A DNA stretch of 64,000 nucleotides from Rugosimonospora acidiphila. GTDB lineage: Bacteria; Actinomycetota; Actinomycetes; Mycobacteriales; Micromonosporaceae. Where the stretch lies: positions 62,001 to 126,000 of the forward strand of contig NZ_BAABJQ010000005.1 of NCBI RefSeq assembly GCF_039543385.1, given 5' to 3'. The translations under genes were made by a program, and so were the position numbers. The notes beneath the pieces were generated by a model. That model ran no database searches, was not told where the DNA came from, and was given only the letters and a program-made list of their open reading frames with translations. Numbering within the stretch: the stretch's first letter is position 1; each line of letters opens with the position of its first letter. Shown piece by piece: positions 27,076-36,073 of the stretch.

Positions 27076-28434
27076 TCACCGCGATACGGGCTGCACCATT
27101 TCCGCGACATTCGCCAGCATCAGCGTTTCGGCCAGGCAAACCCGGGCGAACTCGCCCAGGTGCAGGCTCTCGTTCGGCCCGTGCGCCCGCGAGTCCGGGT
27201 CCTCCACGCCGGTCACCACGACCGCCGACGACGGGAACAGTTCCTGGAAGGTGGCGATGAACGGGATCGAGCCGCCGACACCCATGTCCACCGGCTCCAC
27301 GCCGTCCCAGGCGGTACGGAAGGCCGCGCGGGCCGCGTCGTAGGCCGGCCCGTCCGCCTTGATGACGCAGGGCGCACCGTCCTGCTCGACCGTGACCGTG
27401 ACCCGTGCGCCCCAGGGCGCGTGCGCCTCCAGGTGCGCCTTGATCGCCTCGAATGCCTTCGCGGGATCGTCTCCCGGGGCGAGGCGTACCGACACCTTGG
27501 CGCGCGCCGACGGCAGCAGCGCGTTCGGGGCCTCGCCGGTCCTCGGCGCGTCGATGCCCAGCACCGTCGCGGTCGGCTTGGTCCACACCCGGTCCACCAG
27601 CCGTCCGGTACCGATGAGGTCGACCCCGTCGAGGATCCCGGACTCCTCCCGGAACCGGTCGATCGGGTAGTCCAGGGGCGCGGCGGCGTTGCTCACCAGC
27701 CCGGCCACCGCCACGTCGCCGGATTCGTCGTGCAGCGTCCCCAGCAGCCGGCACAGGGTGGTCAGCGCGTCGGGTACCGCCCCGCCGTACATGCCGCTGT
27801 GTACGGCGTGGTCCAGGGTCGCGACGTCGACGAACAGGTTCACCAGGCCGCGCAGGCTGGTGGTCAGGGCGGGTACCCCGACGTCCCAGTTGCCCGAGTC
27901 GGCGATCACGATCACGTCGGCGGTGATCTCGTCGCGGTAGGTGCGCAGCAGGGTCTCCAGCGACTCGGAGCCGTACTCCTCCTCGCCCTCGACGAAGACG
28001 ACGATGCCGACCGGCAGGTCGTCGCCGAAGGCCCGCAGCGCCGCGACGTGCGCCAGCACGCCGGCCTTGTCGTCGGCGCAGCCGCGGCCGTAGAGCCGGC
28101 CGTCGATCTCGGTGGGCTCGAACGGCTCGGTGCGCCACTGGCTCCGGTCACCGATCGGCTGGACGTCGTGGTGGGCGTAGAGCAGTACGGTCGGCGCCCC
28201 GGGCGGGGCCGGGCGCCGGCCGATCACGGCGGGCTGACCGCCCTGGCGCACGATCCGGACTTCGGGGAGGCCCACGCCGCGCAGCAGCTCGGCGACCGCC
28301 TCGGCGGAGCGTTCCACGTGTTGGTGATCGAATCCCTGGAAGGCTATCCCCGGGATCCGGGCCAGCCGGATCAGGTCCTCGGTCACTCCGGGCAGCACCC
28401 GGGTCACGGCATCGCGCAGCTCAGCTTGGGTCAT
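27076..28434 (-). CDS. M20 family dipeptidase / metallopeptidase
   Basis: A 452-aa cytosolic zinc dipeptidase of the M20 family. It shows LLYAHHDVQP (H88, D90), GRGCADDKAG (bridging Asp121), FVEGEEEYGS (catalytic/metal Glu pair about 154) and a C-terminal DSRAHGPNESLHL with the last His ligand. The dimerisation domain lies between about 190 and 310. The ATG at 28434 has no ribosome site, but TACGAT lies just upstream at a distance expected for leaderless transcription; extra codons to 28524 are unlikely. Substrates are probably peptides or N-acyl amino acids. Confidence 0.92.
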   Translation of the reverse strand: MTQAELRDAVTRVLPGVTEDLIRLARIPGIAFQGFDHQHVERSAEAVAELLRGVGLPEVRIVRQGGQPAVIGRRPAPPGAPTVLLYAHHDVQPIGDRSQWRTEPFEPTEIDGRLYGRGCADDKAGVLAHVAALRAFGDDLPVGIVVFVEGEEEYGSESLETLLRTYRDEITADVIVIADSGNWDVGVPALTTSLRGLVNLFVDVATLDHAVHSGMYGGAVPDALTTLCRLLGTLHDESGDVAVAGLVSNAAAPLDYPIDRFREESGILDGVDLIGTGRLVDRVWTKPTATVLGIDAPRTGEAPNALLPSARAKVSVRLAPGDDPAKAFEAIKAHLEAHAPWGARVTVTVEQDGAPCVIKADGPAYDAARAAFRTAWDGVEPVDMGVGGSIPFIATFQELFPSSAVVVTGVEDPDSRAHGPNESLHLGEFARVCLAETLMLANVAEMVQPVSR

Positions 28435-28530
28435 GCCGCGATCGTATGCAATGTTCAGTCCGGCATCACGGCTGCGGCCCGGATCTTCAGATCGGCGACC
28501 GGCTCCGGCCCGGACGATCGTCACCCTTCG

Positions 28531-28650
28531 GCAGTCACCGCCCAGACGGTCACCGCGCGGACAGTAGCCGCCAAGCGGTCACCGCCCAAGCGGTCACCGC
28601 CGAACGGTTGCCGCGCGAACAGTCACCGCGTGAACGGTCACCGCCCGGGT
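28531..28650. repeat. Eight-copy 15-bp intergenic minisatellite
   Basis: Degenerate tandem units around CGGTCACCGCGCGAA (14-16 bases each) fill the spacer between the M20 start and the M48 stop. On the transcribed strand of the M48 gene this lies immediately after the stop codon. No hairpin terminator is seen; the repeat could bind a protein or be neutral slippage. Confidence 0.75.
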
Positions 28651-29754
28651 TCAGTCGCGCGGGTCCTCCGGCGACTCGGTCGAACCGGGGGACTCCTGGT
28701 CGGCGCCGTTGGTTCCGGTGCGCCGGCCACCGGCCATCCAGTCACGCACCCGGCCGGCGCCCGTGCCCACCCAGTCCCCCATGCCCGACGCGCCGTCGCC
28801 GAGCTTGCGCAGCAGCCCCACCAACGGGTCCTGGGACCTGTTGAAGGCGCTGCGGTACTCGTCGGCGGCGGCCTTGACGTCGTCGGACAGGGAGGCCTCG
28901 CCATCGTTCTCGCGCCGCGGATAGTCCCCGGACAGGATGCGCTGGTAGGTGCCGTCATCGATCCAGCGCCGCAGTTCGGAGGCGCGGGCCACCGGCAGCG
29001 GGTGCGTCAGGAACGCCACCATGCGCAGCTTGAGCAGGCTGTCGCGGAGGTCCCCGCCCCGGTCGTACTCGGCGGCCTGGTCCAGGAAGGCCGCCGTATC
29101 GATCTCGGAGAGGTCGCCGCCGCCGGCCAGCTTCATGTGCGCCCGCAGCGCGGCGGCCGGGTCCTGACCGGCCAGCAGCCCGGCGCGGTCGGAGGACAGC
29201 TCGGCCTTGCGCCACCACTCGTGCAGGGCGACGATGATGCCCCGCAGCGCGATCGAGCCGACCGGCAACCAGGCCAGGTTGAGCGCCATCCGGCTCAGGA
29301 TCGCCATCATCGTGCGGTAGACGGCGTGCCCGCTGACCAGGTGGCCCAGCTCGTGACCGAGCACGTAACGCAGCTCGTCGTCGTCGAAGAGTTCGACCGC
29401 CCGACTGGTGATGACGATGAACGGGGTGGACATCCCGACGCAGCTGGCGTTGAGGTTGGGCGAGAATTCGATGTACAGCTCCGGCAGCGTGGAGATGTCC
29501 AGGCTGGCCGCGGCCTCGGCGAACAGCCGGTACACGCGGGGATGCTGCCGGTGGTCGGCCCGGATCGCGCCGCCGAGGTACTGCAGCCGCCATCCTCGTT
29601 CGCTCCACATGCCGGAGAGCACCTTGAGCACCTGGTCGAAGCCGCGCAGCTCGCGCAGCGCGGTCAGGGCTCCACGGTCGGCGGGGTGCTCCCAGGCACG
29701 TGAGCTTATGCCGGTCAGCGCCACTCGCCGGCGCACCGGCGCGGTCTCAGTCAT
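28651..29754 (-). CDS. M48 family zinc metalloprotease
   Basis: A 367-aa peptidase with the HELGH zinc motif (H134, E135, H138), third ligand E185 in KAELSSDR and a hydrophobic hairpin (about 148-178) that may place it at the membrane, as in HtpX-like enzymes. The C-terminal 90 residues are polar and Ser/Gly/Glu-rich with no domain recognised. The ATG at 29754 overlaps the stop of the upstream kinase by 8 bases. Family members degrade or process membrane proteins; the target is unknown. Confidence 0.9.
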   Translation of the reverse strand: MTETAPVRRRVALTGISSRAWEHPADRGALTALRELRGFDQVLKVLSGMWSERGWRLQYLGGAIRADHRQHPRVYRLFAEAAASLDISTLPELYIEFSPNLNASCVGMSTPFIVITSRAVELFDDDELRYVLGHELGHLVSGHAVYRTMMAILSRMALNLAWLPVGSIALRGIIVALHEWWRKAELSSDRAGLLAGQDPAAALRAHMKLAGGGDLSEIDTAAFLDQAAEYDRGGDLRDSLLKLRMVAFLTHPLPVARASELRRWIDDGTYQRILSGDYPRRENDGEASLSDDVKAAADEYRSAFNRSQDPLVGLLRKLGDGASGMGDWVGTGAGRVRDWMAGGRRTGTNGADQESPGSTESPEDPRD

Positions 29755-30379
29755 CGGTCTCCCCCGGTCGCGGCAATCGAACGAACTCGTTCCTCGGATC
29801 GTGCCCCACCTTCGGCGCCCCGTCTATCAGAGCGTCGACCCCATCGTGGACTCCGTCCGCAAGGAAGTACGCCTCCTCCGCGTTCATCCAGCGCAGCAGC
29901 GACTCCCGCACGTCCGCGCCGTCCCTCGCCAGAACCCGGTTCAGTCGCAGTTCAGCGGGGGCGTACACGAACACCGACCGGGTCAGTTCCGGGCGGACGG
30001 CGGCACGCGCGGCAGTGCTGCCCTCGAGAACCAGGACATCTGGCACCGGTACGTCACGAACGCCATCGAATCGACCGCGTACCCAGTCGTAGACGGGGTA
30101 CCGGCCGGGACGGCCCGCGCGCAACGGCGCCAGCACCCCCTCCTCCAGCCGGTGCCAGAACGAGAACTGGTCGTCCCAGCCGTCCAGCAGGTCGTCGGTG
30201 TGCACCAGGGCAACCGTCGCGCCGGCGGCGGACAGCGACTCCGCCAACCGTGCGGCGAAGGTCGTCTTGCCGGAGCCGGTCGGCCCGTCCACGGCCACCG
30301 CCCGCACCGGTCCGAGCCGGGCCGGCCCGTTCAGGATCGTGGCCGCCAGGTCGTCGAACCTCTCGGCGGCCACGGTCAC
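29747..30379 (-). CDS. Uridine kinase-like P-loop kinase
   Basis: A 210-aa P-loop phosphotransferase. Walker A GPTGSGKTT (about 32-40), then HTDDLLDGWDDQFSFW (base-binding Asp/Trp region) and a LID-like RVLARDG segment, as in actinobacterial proteins annotated uridine kinase. The GTG start overlaps the cobQ stop (GTGA). Placed in a cobQ-cobD operon, it might instead phosphorylate a cobalamin intermediate, as CobU does, but CobU motifs are absent, so this is a positional guess only. Confidence 0.8.
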   Translation of the reverse strand: MTVAAERFDDLAATILNGPARLGPVRAVAVDGPTGSGKTTFAARLAESLSAAGATVALVHTDDLLDGWDDQFSFWHRLEEGVLAPLRAGRPGRYPVYDWVRGRFDGVRDVPVPDVLVLEGSTAARAAVRPELTRSVFVYAPAELRLNRVLARDGADVRESLLRWMNAEEAYFLADGVHDGVDALIDGAPKVGHDPRNEFVRLPRPGETDD

Positions 30380-31887
30380 AGCGCCCCGGGCGGCAGGAAC
30401 GGCAGCCCGGCCGGCGCACCCGACTCGATGAGCCGCCACAGCGCGTCCGTGTCCAGGTGCTCCTCCACCAGGTCGCCGAGGAGGTCGAGGAACCCCTCCC
30501 GGCGGGCCGCGAAATCGGTGTCCGGCGCGACCCGGAAGCCGTGCCGGCCGGCCAGCCCGGCCGCCTCGGTGAGGAAGGCCCGCCGGTAGTCGCCGGACTC
30601 GAAGGTGCCGTGCCAGTGGGTGCCGAAGATGTTGCCGGCCCGGGCCCCCTCCGCCGGCTCGATCAGCGGCGGCACCGAGGTGGACGACACCCGGCCGTGG
30701 TGGATCTCGTACCCGCCCACCTCGACTCCGAACGCCCGGCCGGTCGAGCGGGCCAGCGTCTTCGCCTCGTCGAAGGCGACCTCAATCGGCAGCAGGCCCA
30801 GGCCCTCGACCACGCCCCGGCCGCTCTCCACCGGGTCGTCGATGGCGCGGGCGAGCATCTGGAAGCCACCGCAGATCCCGACCAACGGCTTGCCCTGCGC
30901 GGCGTGCCGGACCACGGCGTCGGCCAGGCCGGTGCGCCGCAACCAATCCAGATCGTCCACTGTGGACTTACTGCCGGGCAGCACGACCAGGTCGGCCTCG
31001 GCGATCTCGGCCGCCGAGGTGGTCAGCCGGACCGCCACGCCGGGCTCGGCGGCCAGCGCCTCCACGTCGGTCGAGTTGGAGATCCGGGGCAGCCGGACGA
31101 CCGCCACCCGCAGCCACTGATCGCCCACGGGCGCCTCCGGCCGACCCACCAGCCGACCGTCCACGGCGGACAGCGAGTCCTCGGTGTCCATCCATAGTTG
31201 GGGATGCCAGGGCAGCACCCCGAAGTCCGGGCGCCCGGTCAGCTTGGCCAACCGGTCCAGCCCGGGCTGGAGCAGACCCCGATCGCCCCGGAACTTGTTC
31301 ACCACGAAGCCGGCGACCAGCGCCTGATCCTCGGGCGCCAGCAGCGCGACGCTGCCGAAGAACGCGGCGAACAGCCCGCCGCGATCGATATCGCCGACGA
31401 TCACCACCGGTAGGTTCGCGTGGCGGGCCAGGCCCAGATTGACGAAATCCCCCTCGCGCAGGTTGATCTCTGTCGGGCTACCGGCGCCCTCACAGATCAC
31501 CACGTCGAAGTCGGAGCGCAGTTCGGCCAGCGTCTCGAAGGCCACCCGGGCCAGGGCGGGGCGCCGCTGCGCGAAGCTGGCCGCGCTCAGCGAACCGACC
31601 GCCTGGCCGCGCACCACCACCTGGCTCGTGTGGTCGCTGCCCGGCTTGAGCAGCACGGGATTGAACCGGACGCTGGGCTCCAGGCCGCAGGCGGCCGCCT
31701 GAAGCGCCTGAGCCCGGCCGATCTCCCCGCCGTCGAGGGCGACCACCGAGTTGTTGGACATGTTCTGCGCCTTGAACGGTGCGACCCGCACCCCGCGCCG
31801 GTGCAGCCAGCGACAGATTCCCGCCGCGACAACGCTCTTGCCGGCGTCGGAGGTGGTACCAGCGACCAGCAGCCCGCCGGCGCTCAT
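30376..31887 (-). CDS. cobQ: Cobyric acid synthase (glutamine-dependent)
   Basis: Amidates the b, d, e and g side chains of adenosylcobyrinate diamide. The 503-aa protein has GTTSDAGKSVVAAG (P-loop), FKAQNMSNNS, GAGSPTEINL and an intact GATase1 with GICGGFQML (nucleophile Cys about 338) and a C-terminal FGTHWHGTFE catalytic His. The ATG at 31887 overlaps the cobD stop (ATGA); the upstream extension is read-through of cobD. Presence of the Cys here contrasts with its absence from CobB. Confidence 0.95.
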   Translation of the reverse strand: MSAGGLLVAGTTSDAGKSVVAAGICRWLHRRGVRVAPFKAQNMSNNSVVALDGGEIGRAQALQAAACGLEPSVRFNPVLLKPGSDHTSQVVVRGQAVGSLSAASFAQRRPALARVAFETLAELRSDFDVVICEGAGSPTEINLREGDFVNLGLARHANLPVVIVGDIDRGGLFAAFFGSVALLAPEDQALVAGFVVNKFRGDRGLLQPGLDRLAKLTGRPDFGVLPWHPQLWMDTEDSLSAVDGRLVGRPEAPVGDQWLRVAVVRLPRISNSTDVEALAAEPGVAVRLTTSAAEIAEADLVVLPGSKSTVDDLDWLRRTGLADAVVRHAAQGKPLVGICGGFQMLARAIDDPVESGRGVVEGLGLLPIEVAFDEAKTLARSTGRAFGVEVGGYEIHHGRVSSTSVPPLIEPAEGARAGNIFGTHWHGTFESGDYRRAFLTEAAGLAGRHGFRVAPDTDFAARREGFLDLLGDLVEEHLDTDALWRLIESGAPAGLPFLPPGAL

Positions 31888-33014
31888 CGCCGCGACCCGC
31901 CGTCGCCGGGCCGGTCCGGGCCGCCGCCGCGACGGGTCGCCGGGGTCGCGCGCCGCACGTTGCCAAGCCGGGCGGGCACGACCGCCTTCGCGACCCGGGG
32001 CAGCGCCCGGGCGATCAGGGCGCGTCGCCACGGGCGGGCGGCCGCATGCCCCACCGCCATGGCCAGCGCCGCGGCCGCGACGGCACCGGACAGCCGGGTG
32101 GCACGCCGGATGTCCGCCGCCTCCGGCCGGCGCCCAGCGCCGAGCATGGGCCTGTCCTCCACCCGGCCGTGGTAGAGGTTGCGTCCGCCGAGGCGGACCC
32201 CCAGCGCGCCGGCCATCGCGGCCTCACACTGTCCCGCGTTCGGGCTGGGGTGCCGGCCGCCGTCGCGCAGCCAGGCCCGCAGCGCGCCGAACGGGCTGGC
32301 ATCCACCACCGGTGCGGTCACCACGGTCAGCGCCGCCGTCGCCCGGGCCGGCCCCAGGTTGGCCACGTCGTCCAGGCGGGCCGACGCGGTGCCGAAGTCC
32401 CGGTACCTCGGCGACCGGTGACCGACCATGGCGTCCAGGGTGTTGATCGCCCGGTATCCGAGCAGCCCCGGCAGACCGGCCAGCGCACCCCAGGCCAGGG
32501 GCGCCACCACGGCGTCGGAGGTGTTCTCGGCGACGGACTCGACGGTGGCGCGAGCCAGTTCCGATTCGTCCAATGTGGAGGGATCGCGTCCGCACAGGTG
32601 CGGCAGCCGGTCCCGCGCCGCCGGTAGGTCCCCGGCGTCCAGGGCGTCGGCGAGCGTGGTCGCCTCGCGGCGCAGCGAGGTCCCGCCCAGTACCGCCCAG
32701 GTCGTCGCGGCCACCAGCGCGGCCCGTGCCCACGGTCGCCGCCTGGTCGCCAGCGTCGCCACCACCCCGGCCGCGATGGGCGCCCCGGCGGCGATCGCCG
32801 CGAAGCGCGCCCCGGCCGCCCGGTCGGGCGCGTAGCAGCGCCGCTCCAGCGCCGCCGCCACCTGACCGAATCCGGCCACGGGGTGGAACCGGCGGGGATC
32901 GCCGAGGGCCGCGTCGAGCGCCGCCCCAGCGAGCAGACCTCCGGCGTGGGCCGCGGCGAGCCCGATCGCCCGACGCGACGGCCGGGGCCAGCGTGTGACC
33001 GGTGCCTTCGCCAT
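31884..33014 (-). CDS. cobD: Adenosylcobinamide-phosphate synthase (CobD/CbiB)
   Basis: A 376-aa polytopic membrane enzyme that joins the aminopropanol (phosphate) arm to cobyric acid. It has the CbiB signatures DAALGDPRRFHPVAGFG, ESVAENTSDAVVAPL, GYRAINTLDAMVGHRSPRYRDFG and PNAGQCEAAMAGALGV. The C-terminal tail is basic and Pro/Gly-rich. The ATG at 33014 has GGGAGG close upstream and is preferred to the ATG at 33026. Confidence 0.94.
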   Translation of the reverse strand: MAKAPVTRWPRPSRRAIGLAAAHAGGLLAGAALDAALGDPRRFHPVAGFGQVAAALERRCYAPDRAAGARFAAIAAGAPIAAGVVATLATRRRPWARAALVAATTWAVLGGTSLRREATTLADALDAGDLPAARDRLPHLCGRDPSTLDESELARATVESVAENTSDAVVAPLAWGALAGLPGLLGYRAINTLDAMVGHRSPRYRDFGTASARLDDVANLGPARATAALTVVTAPVVDASPFGALRAWLRDGGRHPSPNAGQCEAAMAGALGVRLGGRNLYHGRVEDRPMLGAGRRPEAADIRRATRLSGAVAAAALAMAVGHAAARPWRRALIARALPRVAKAVVPARLGNVRRATPATRRGGGPDRPGDGGSRR

Positions 33015-33107
33015 CCTGCCTCCCATGATCTGCCGGAAGCCTATCCAGCGGCCCGAACCGCCGGTCGGCGAGGCCGCCGGCGGCTCCGGGGCCGAGCAAC
33101 TGGTCGG

Positions 33108-33135
33108 CGGGGAGGCGCCGCGCGTCGCCTCCCCG
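33108..33135 (-). terminator. Hairpin terminator after ssb
   Basis: A perfect 10-bp stem (CGGGGAGGCG with CGCCTCCCCG) and an 8-base loop. It starts a few bases past the ssb stop on the minus strand and should separate ssb from cobD transcription. Confidence 0.75.
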
Positions 33136-33140
33136 CGCCG

Positions 33141-33719
33141 TCAACCCTCCACGCCGGCCAGCGAATCGTCGTCCGCGGTCGCGCCCGACGCCGCGAGCGG
33201 CGACGCGTCGAAGACCGCCGGGTCGAAGTTGTCGAACAGCTCATGATCGGGTGGCAGATCGTCCGGACGGCCCGGGTTGTCCATCTCCTCGGTCAGTTCG
33301 CCGCCGATGGCTGTCGCATCCACCGGTTCGTTGACGACCTCCGTCGACCCGGCCGCCTTGCGCCTGGCGAACTTGTCCACCCCGCGCGACAGGTCGTGAC
33401 CGACCGAGACCGCGTCCAGTTCGTAGGAGGTGCGCCGGTTGCCCTGGTCGTCGGTCCAGTCCCGGCTGTAGAGCCGCCCGTGCACGATGACCGGATCGCC
33501 CAACTGCACCGAGAGCGAGACATTTTCGCCGAGCCGCCGCCAGCAGACGACGCGGACCCGCAAGCTGTCCCCGTCGACCCACCTAGCGTGCTCCCGGTCA
33601 TACCGACGGGAGTTGGACGCGACCTTGAACGACACCACGAACGTGCCGGTGACCGTGGTGCGCCGCCATTCGGGTGCGGTCAGGACATTGCCGACGATGG
33701 TGACCGGGGTATCGAACAT
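33141..33719 (-). CDS. ssb: Single-stranded DNA-binding protein, accessory (SsbB-like) type
   Basis: A 192-aa protein with one OB fold (residues about 1-105; TPVTIVGNVLTAPEWR, FKVASNSRR, DSLRVRVVCWRRLGENV). The acidic C-terminal region does not end in the canonical DDDIPF-type tip (it ends DDDSLAGVEG). This suggests an accessory SSB rather than the replicative one. There are no ribosomal rpsF/rpsR neighbours, again fitting the paralogue. The ATG follows GAAGGAG. Confidence 0.9.
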   Translation of the reverse strand: MFDTPVTIVGNVLTAPEWRRTTVTGTFVVSFKVASNSRRYDREHARWVDGDSLRVRVVCWRRLGENVSLSVQLGDPVIVHGRLYSRDWTDDQGNRRTSYELDAVSVGHDLSRGVDKFARRKAAGSTEVVNEPVDATAIGGELTEEMDNPGRPDDLPPDHELFDNFDPAVFDASPLAASGATADDDSLAGVEG

Positions 33720-34045
33720 CTCGTCTCCTTCGTGAAAGCCCAGAATTCTGCGAGCCAGCGGGTGAGAGCCCGGCGGTTGGCGGGCCCAGCGGTTGGGAGC
33801 CCGGCGTCCTCGACGGCCCGATGAGAGTCGACGGGCCTCGGCCGGCAGCCGGCGGATCGGCTCCCGTCAGCCTGGCCGCCGGTCGGATACCACGCGAGCA
33901 CCCGACCGCCAACTGTGGACAGGAAGGGTGGTTGTGGACGGACGACCCCGTACCCCGTTGATCTGATAGGGCCGCGCGCACAAAACGGCCGAATCCCGAC
34001 GGCTCACGCCGCCCGACGGGGTCATCGTTTTTCGCGGTAGCGTCC
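33720..34045. other. Divergent spacer ssb / alpha-beta hydrolase
   Basis: About 326 bases without a credible gene. Degenerate repeats of GAGCCCGGCG(G)TTG near 33750-33800 are visible. No clear operator was recognised. Promoters for both flanking genes are expected here. Confidence 0.4.
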
Positions 34046-34999
34046 ATGGTCGTGGAGACGGACATCCTCGGCGCGCCATACCAGCGCCGCACTATCAAGC
34101 TTGGCACCGACGACGAGGGACCGGTCGTCGCGACCCTGGTGAGCAGGGCCGCGGCCACCAAGACCGACCGGGCCGTCCTCTACGTGCACGGTTTCGTGGA
34201 CTACTTCTTCCAGGAGCACCTGGCCGACTTCTACGTCGAGCGCGGGTTCGACTTCTACGCCCTGGATCTGCGCAAGTACGGCAGAAGCCTGCTCCCCCAC
34301 CAGACCCCGAACTTCGTGCGCAGCATCAGCGAGTACTTCCCCGAACTGGACGAGGCCGCCCGGATCATCCGCGAGGAGGACGGCCACCGGCGGCTGCTGA
34401 TCAACGCGCACTCCACCGGCGGCCTGATCACGCCGCTGTGGGCGCACCGGGTCCGGGACGCCGGGATCGTGGATGGATTGTTCCTCAACAGCCCGTTCTT
34501 CGAGTTCAACATCTCACCGCTGCTGCGGCGCACGGCCGGCCCCGCGTACTCGGCGATGGCGCGGATGCGCCCCTACGCGATCGTGCGCAGCTCGGCGTCC
34601 ATGGCGTACGGCCACAGCATCCACTCGCTCCACCACGGCGAGTGGACGTACGACCTGGCCTGGAAGCCCCTCGAGAGCTTCCCCGTCCGGGCCGCCTGGC
34701 TCGCCGCGATCCGTGCGGCGCACGCCCGGCTGCAGGCCGGCCTGTCCATCCCGGCCCCGGTGCTGGTCGCCTGCTCCACGAAGACCTACCGGGGCACCTC
34801 GTGGACCGAGGCCGCGATGCGTGCCGACGCCGTGCTGGACGTCGAGCACATCGCGCGGTACGCGAGCGGACTGGGGCGGCACGTGACGATAGTGCGGATC
34901 GAGGATGGCCTGCACGACCTGACCCTGTCCGCGCCCGCGGTTCGCGCCCGCCTCTTCGACGAGCTGGACCGCTGGATCGGCGCCTACCTGCCGGCCTGA
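34046..34999 (+). CDS. Alpha/beta hydrolase (serine lipase/lysophospholipase-like)
   Basis: A 317-aa cytoplasmic hydrolase. An oxyanion-hole HGF segment (VLYVHGFVDYF, 44-54) precedes the nucleophile elbow NAHSTGG (Ser123; Ala replaces the first Gly of GxSxG), and EDGLHDLTLS near the C-terminus supplies the likely His. It resembles monoglyceride-lipase/lysophospholipase-type alpha/beta hydrolases. The ATG at 34046 has no ribosome site; GTG at 34052 is possible. Its stop is only four bases from the convergent neighbour, with no hairpin between. Confidence 0.88.
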   Translation: MVVETDILGAPYQRRTIKLGTDDEGPVVATLVSRAAATKTDRAVLYVHGFVDYFFQEHLADFYVERGFDFYALDLRKYGRSLLPHQTPNFVRSISEYFPELDEAARIIREEDGHRRLLINAHSTGGLITPLWAHRVRDAGIVDGLFLNSPFFEFNISPLLRRTAGPAYSAMARMRPYAIVRSSASMAYGHSIHSLHHGEWTYDLAWKPLESFPVRAAWLAAIRAAHARLQAGLSIPAPVLVACSTKTYRGTSWTEAAMRADAVLDVEHIARYASGLGRHVTIVRIEDGLHDLTLSAPAVRARLFDELDRWIGAYLPA

Positions 35000-35003
35000 C
35001 GGA

Positions 35004-35624
35004 TCAGAGGACCTCCCAGTCGCCCTGCCGGCGCACCAACAGGTCCTGTACCAGCAGGTGCGGCCCGCCCGCGAAGAACACCCGGTCGACGGCCCGGCGC
35101 GCCTTCGCGATGCCGGCACGCGAGGCGGAGCCCGTCATGATCACAACGTCCCGCGCCGGAACCCCGATCACCAGCTCGCCAGGCACGGACTCCTCAAGGC
35201 CGTCCCAGAACGGGTCCGCCAGTACGAGGCTGGACTCCAACCCCTGGAACGACAGCATGAGCGCGGGCGGCTGCCCGTGGATCCGCACGGAGTCGAGCAT
35301 CGAGTCCAGGTTGTTGGCGGCCCTCCGGCGCAGGTCACGTCGGGACAGGTCGACGCGCTCCAGGTCGGCCCAGGTGATCAGCCGCTCCCCGTACGGCGGC
35401 CCGACGCTGTAGGCCACAGCGAGGTCGTCGAAGTACTCGTCGAGCACGTTGCGTTCGCTGTAGGCACGATCGCTGGGCGACACCAGTACGGGAAGAAACG
35501 TGGCGCTCGTCACCTGCACCTTCAGCAACTTAGTAGCTCTCCTCGGAGACGAAAAGTCCTCGAATGGAACGAGTTGATCCGCATCTGCGACGAGCACTCC
35601 GATCAGATCGACATTCCAGGACAA
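35004..35624 (-). CDS. DUF1444-like (YtpQ) protein
   Basis: A 206-aa soluble protein without signal or membrane segments. The pattern TSATFLPVLVSPSD, ERLITWADLERV, and ELVIGVPARDVVIMTGS matches the DUF1444/YtpQ layout, in which two alpha/beta units end in a strand-loop GxPxRD. Function unknown. It is convergent with the hydrolase gene. Confidence 0.72.
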   Translation of the reverse strand: MSWNVDLIGVLVADADQLVPFEDFSSPRRATKLLKVQVTSATFLPVLVSPSDRAYSERNVLDEYFDDLAVAYSVGPPYGERLITWADLERVDLSRRDLRRRAANNLDSMLDSVRIHGQPPALMLSFQGLESSLVLADPFWDGLEESVPGELVIGVPARDVVIMTGSASRAGIAKARRAVDRVFFAGGPHLLVQDLLVRRQGDWEVL

Positions 35625-35714
35625 AGATGATCAGGGTGCACGGAGCATACCGTCGGTCTGGCGGAACCCGATTAAGTAGGCCGCGAACTGGCGGTAACCT
35701 CTTGTCGGCACAAT

Positions 35715-35790
35715 GCGCTCGTAGCTCAGTGGATAGAGCAGGAGACTTCTAATCTCAAGGTCGCAGGTTCGAATCCTGCCGGGCGCACCA
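35715..35790 (+). tRNA. tRNA-Arg (anticodon TCT)
   Basis: A 76-nt cloverleaf with encoded CCA. Acceptor GCGCTCG pairs with CGGGCGC (one G-T pair), the D arm is GCTC-AGTGGATA-GAGC, the anticodon loop CTTCTAA gives TCT (35748-35750), and the T arm is GCAGG-TTCGAAT-CCTGC. The first anticodon-stem pair is a G-A mismatch. It decodes AGA/AGG, rare in this genome. No integrated element or 3'-end duplication was seen next to it. Confidence 0.96.
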
Positions 35791-36073
35791 GCGGAAACAC
35801 TCGGGTCATGATCGCGTTGACCTCGGCTTTTGCCCCCATGGCTACTCCATCGGGCGCGGAAGCCGAGCCGTTCACCGCACCTCGCCGGACGCTACGCATC
35901 GCGTCCACTCGGATCGTTCTAGTCATCGTTAGTGAACTGTGCCCAGGACATCCCGAATGGCCTTGATGGTTATGGCTTGACGCCTAAGGCGGCATGCGAC
36001 GCCGGCCGGCGACTGCCAGATTCGCTGGGGCGCCCGGATCGGTACGCGGTACCGGCGGCACGCGCCAACCGGG

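Noticed and set aside
28531..28650. A CRISPR array
   Set aside because: Units are 14-16 bases, directly abutting and degenerate, with no unique spacers and no cas genes.
26464..29703. A 1079-codon open frame on the plus strand
   Set aside because: It runs antisense through clear M20 and M48 peptidase genes and the repeats; GC-rich codon bias keeps such frames open.
14771..33014. A cobalamin riboswitch ahead of one of the cob operons
   Set aside because: No recognisable B12 box or GCCACTG core was found upstream of cobT, cobC, cobB or cobD.
35726..35926. Small frame ending in RPAGFEPATLRLEVSCSIH
   Set aside because: The C-terminus is a translation of the antisense tRNA-Arg; a well-known false gene.
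35715..36073. An integrated element at tRNA-Arg
   Set aside because: No integrase and no repeated 3' end of the tRNA were found nearby.
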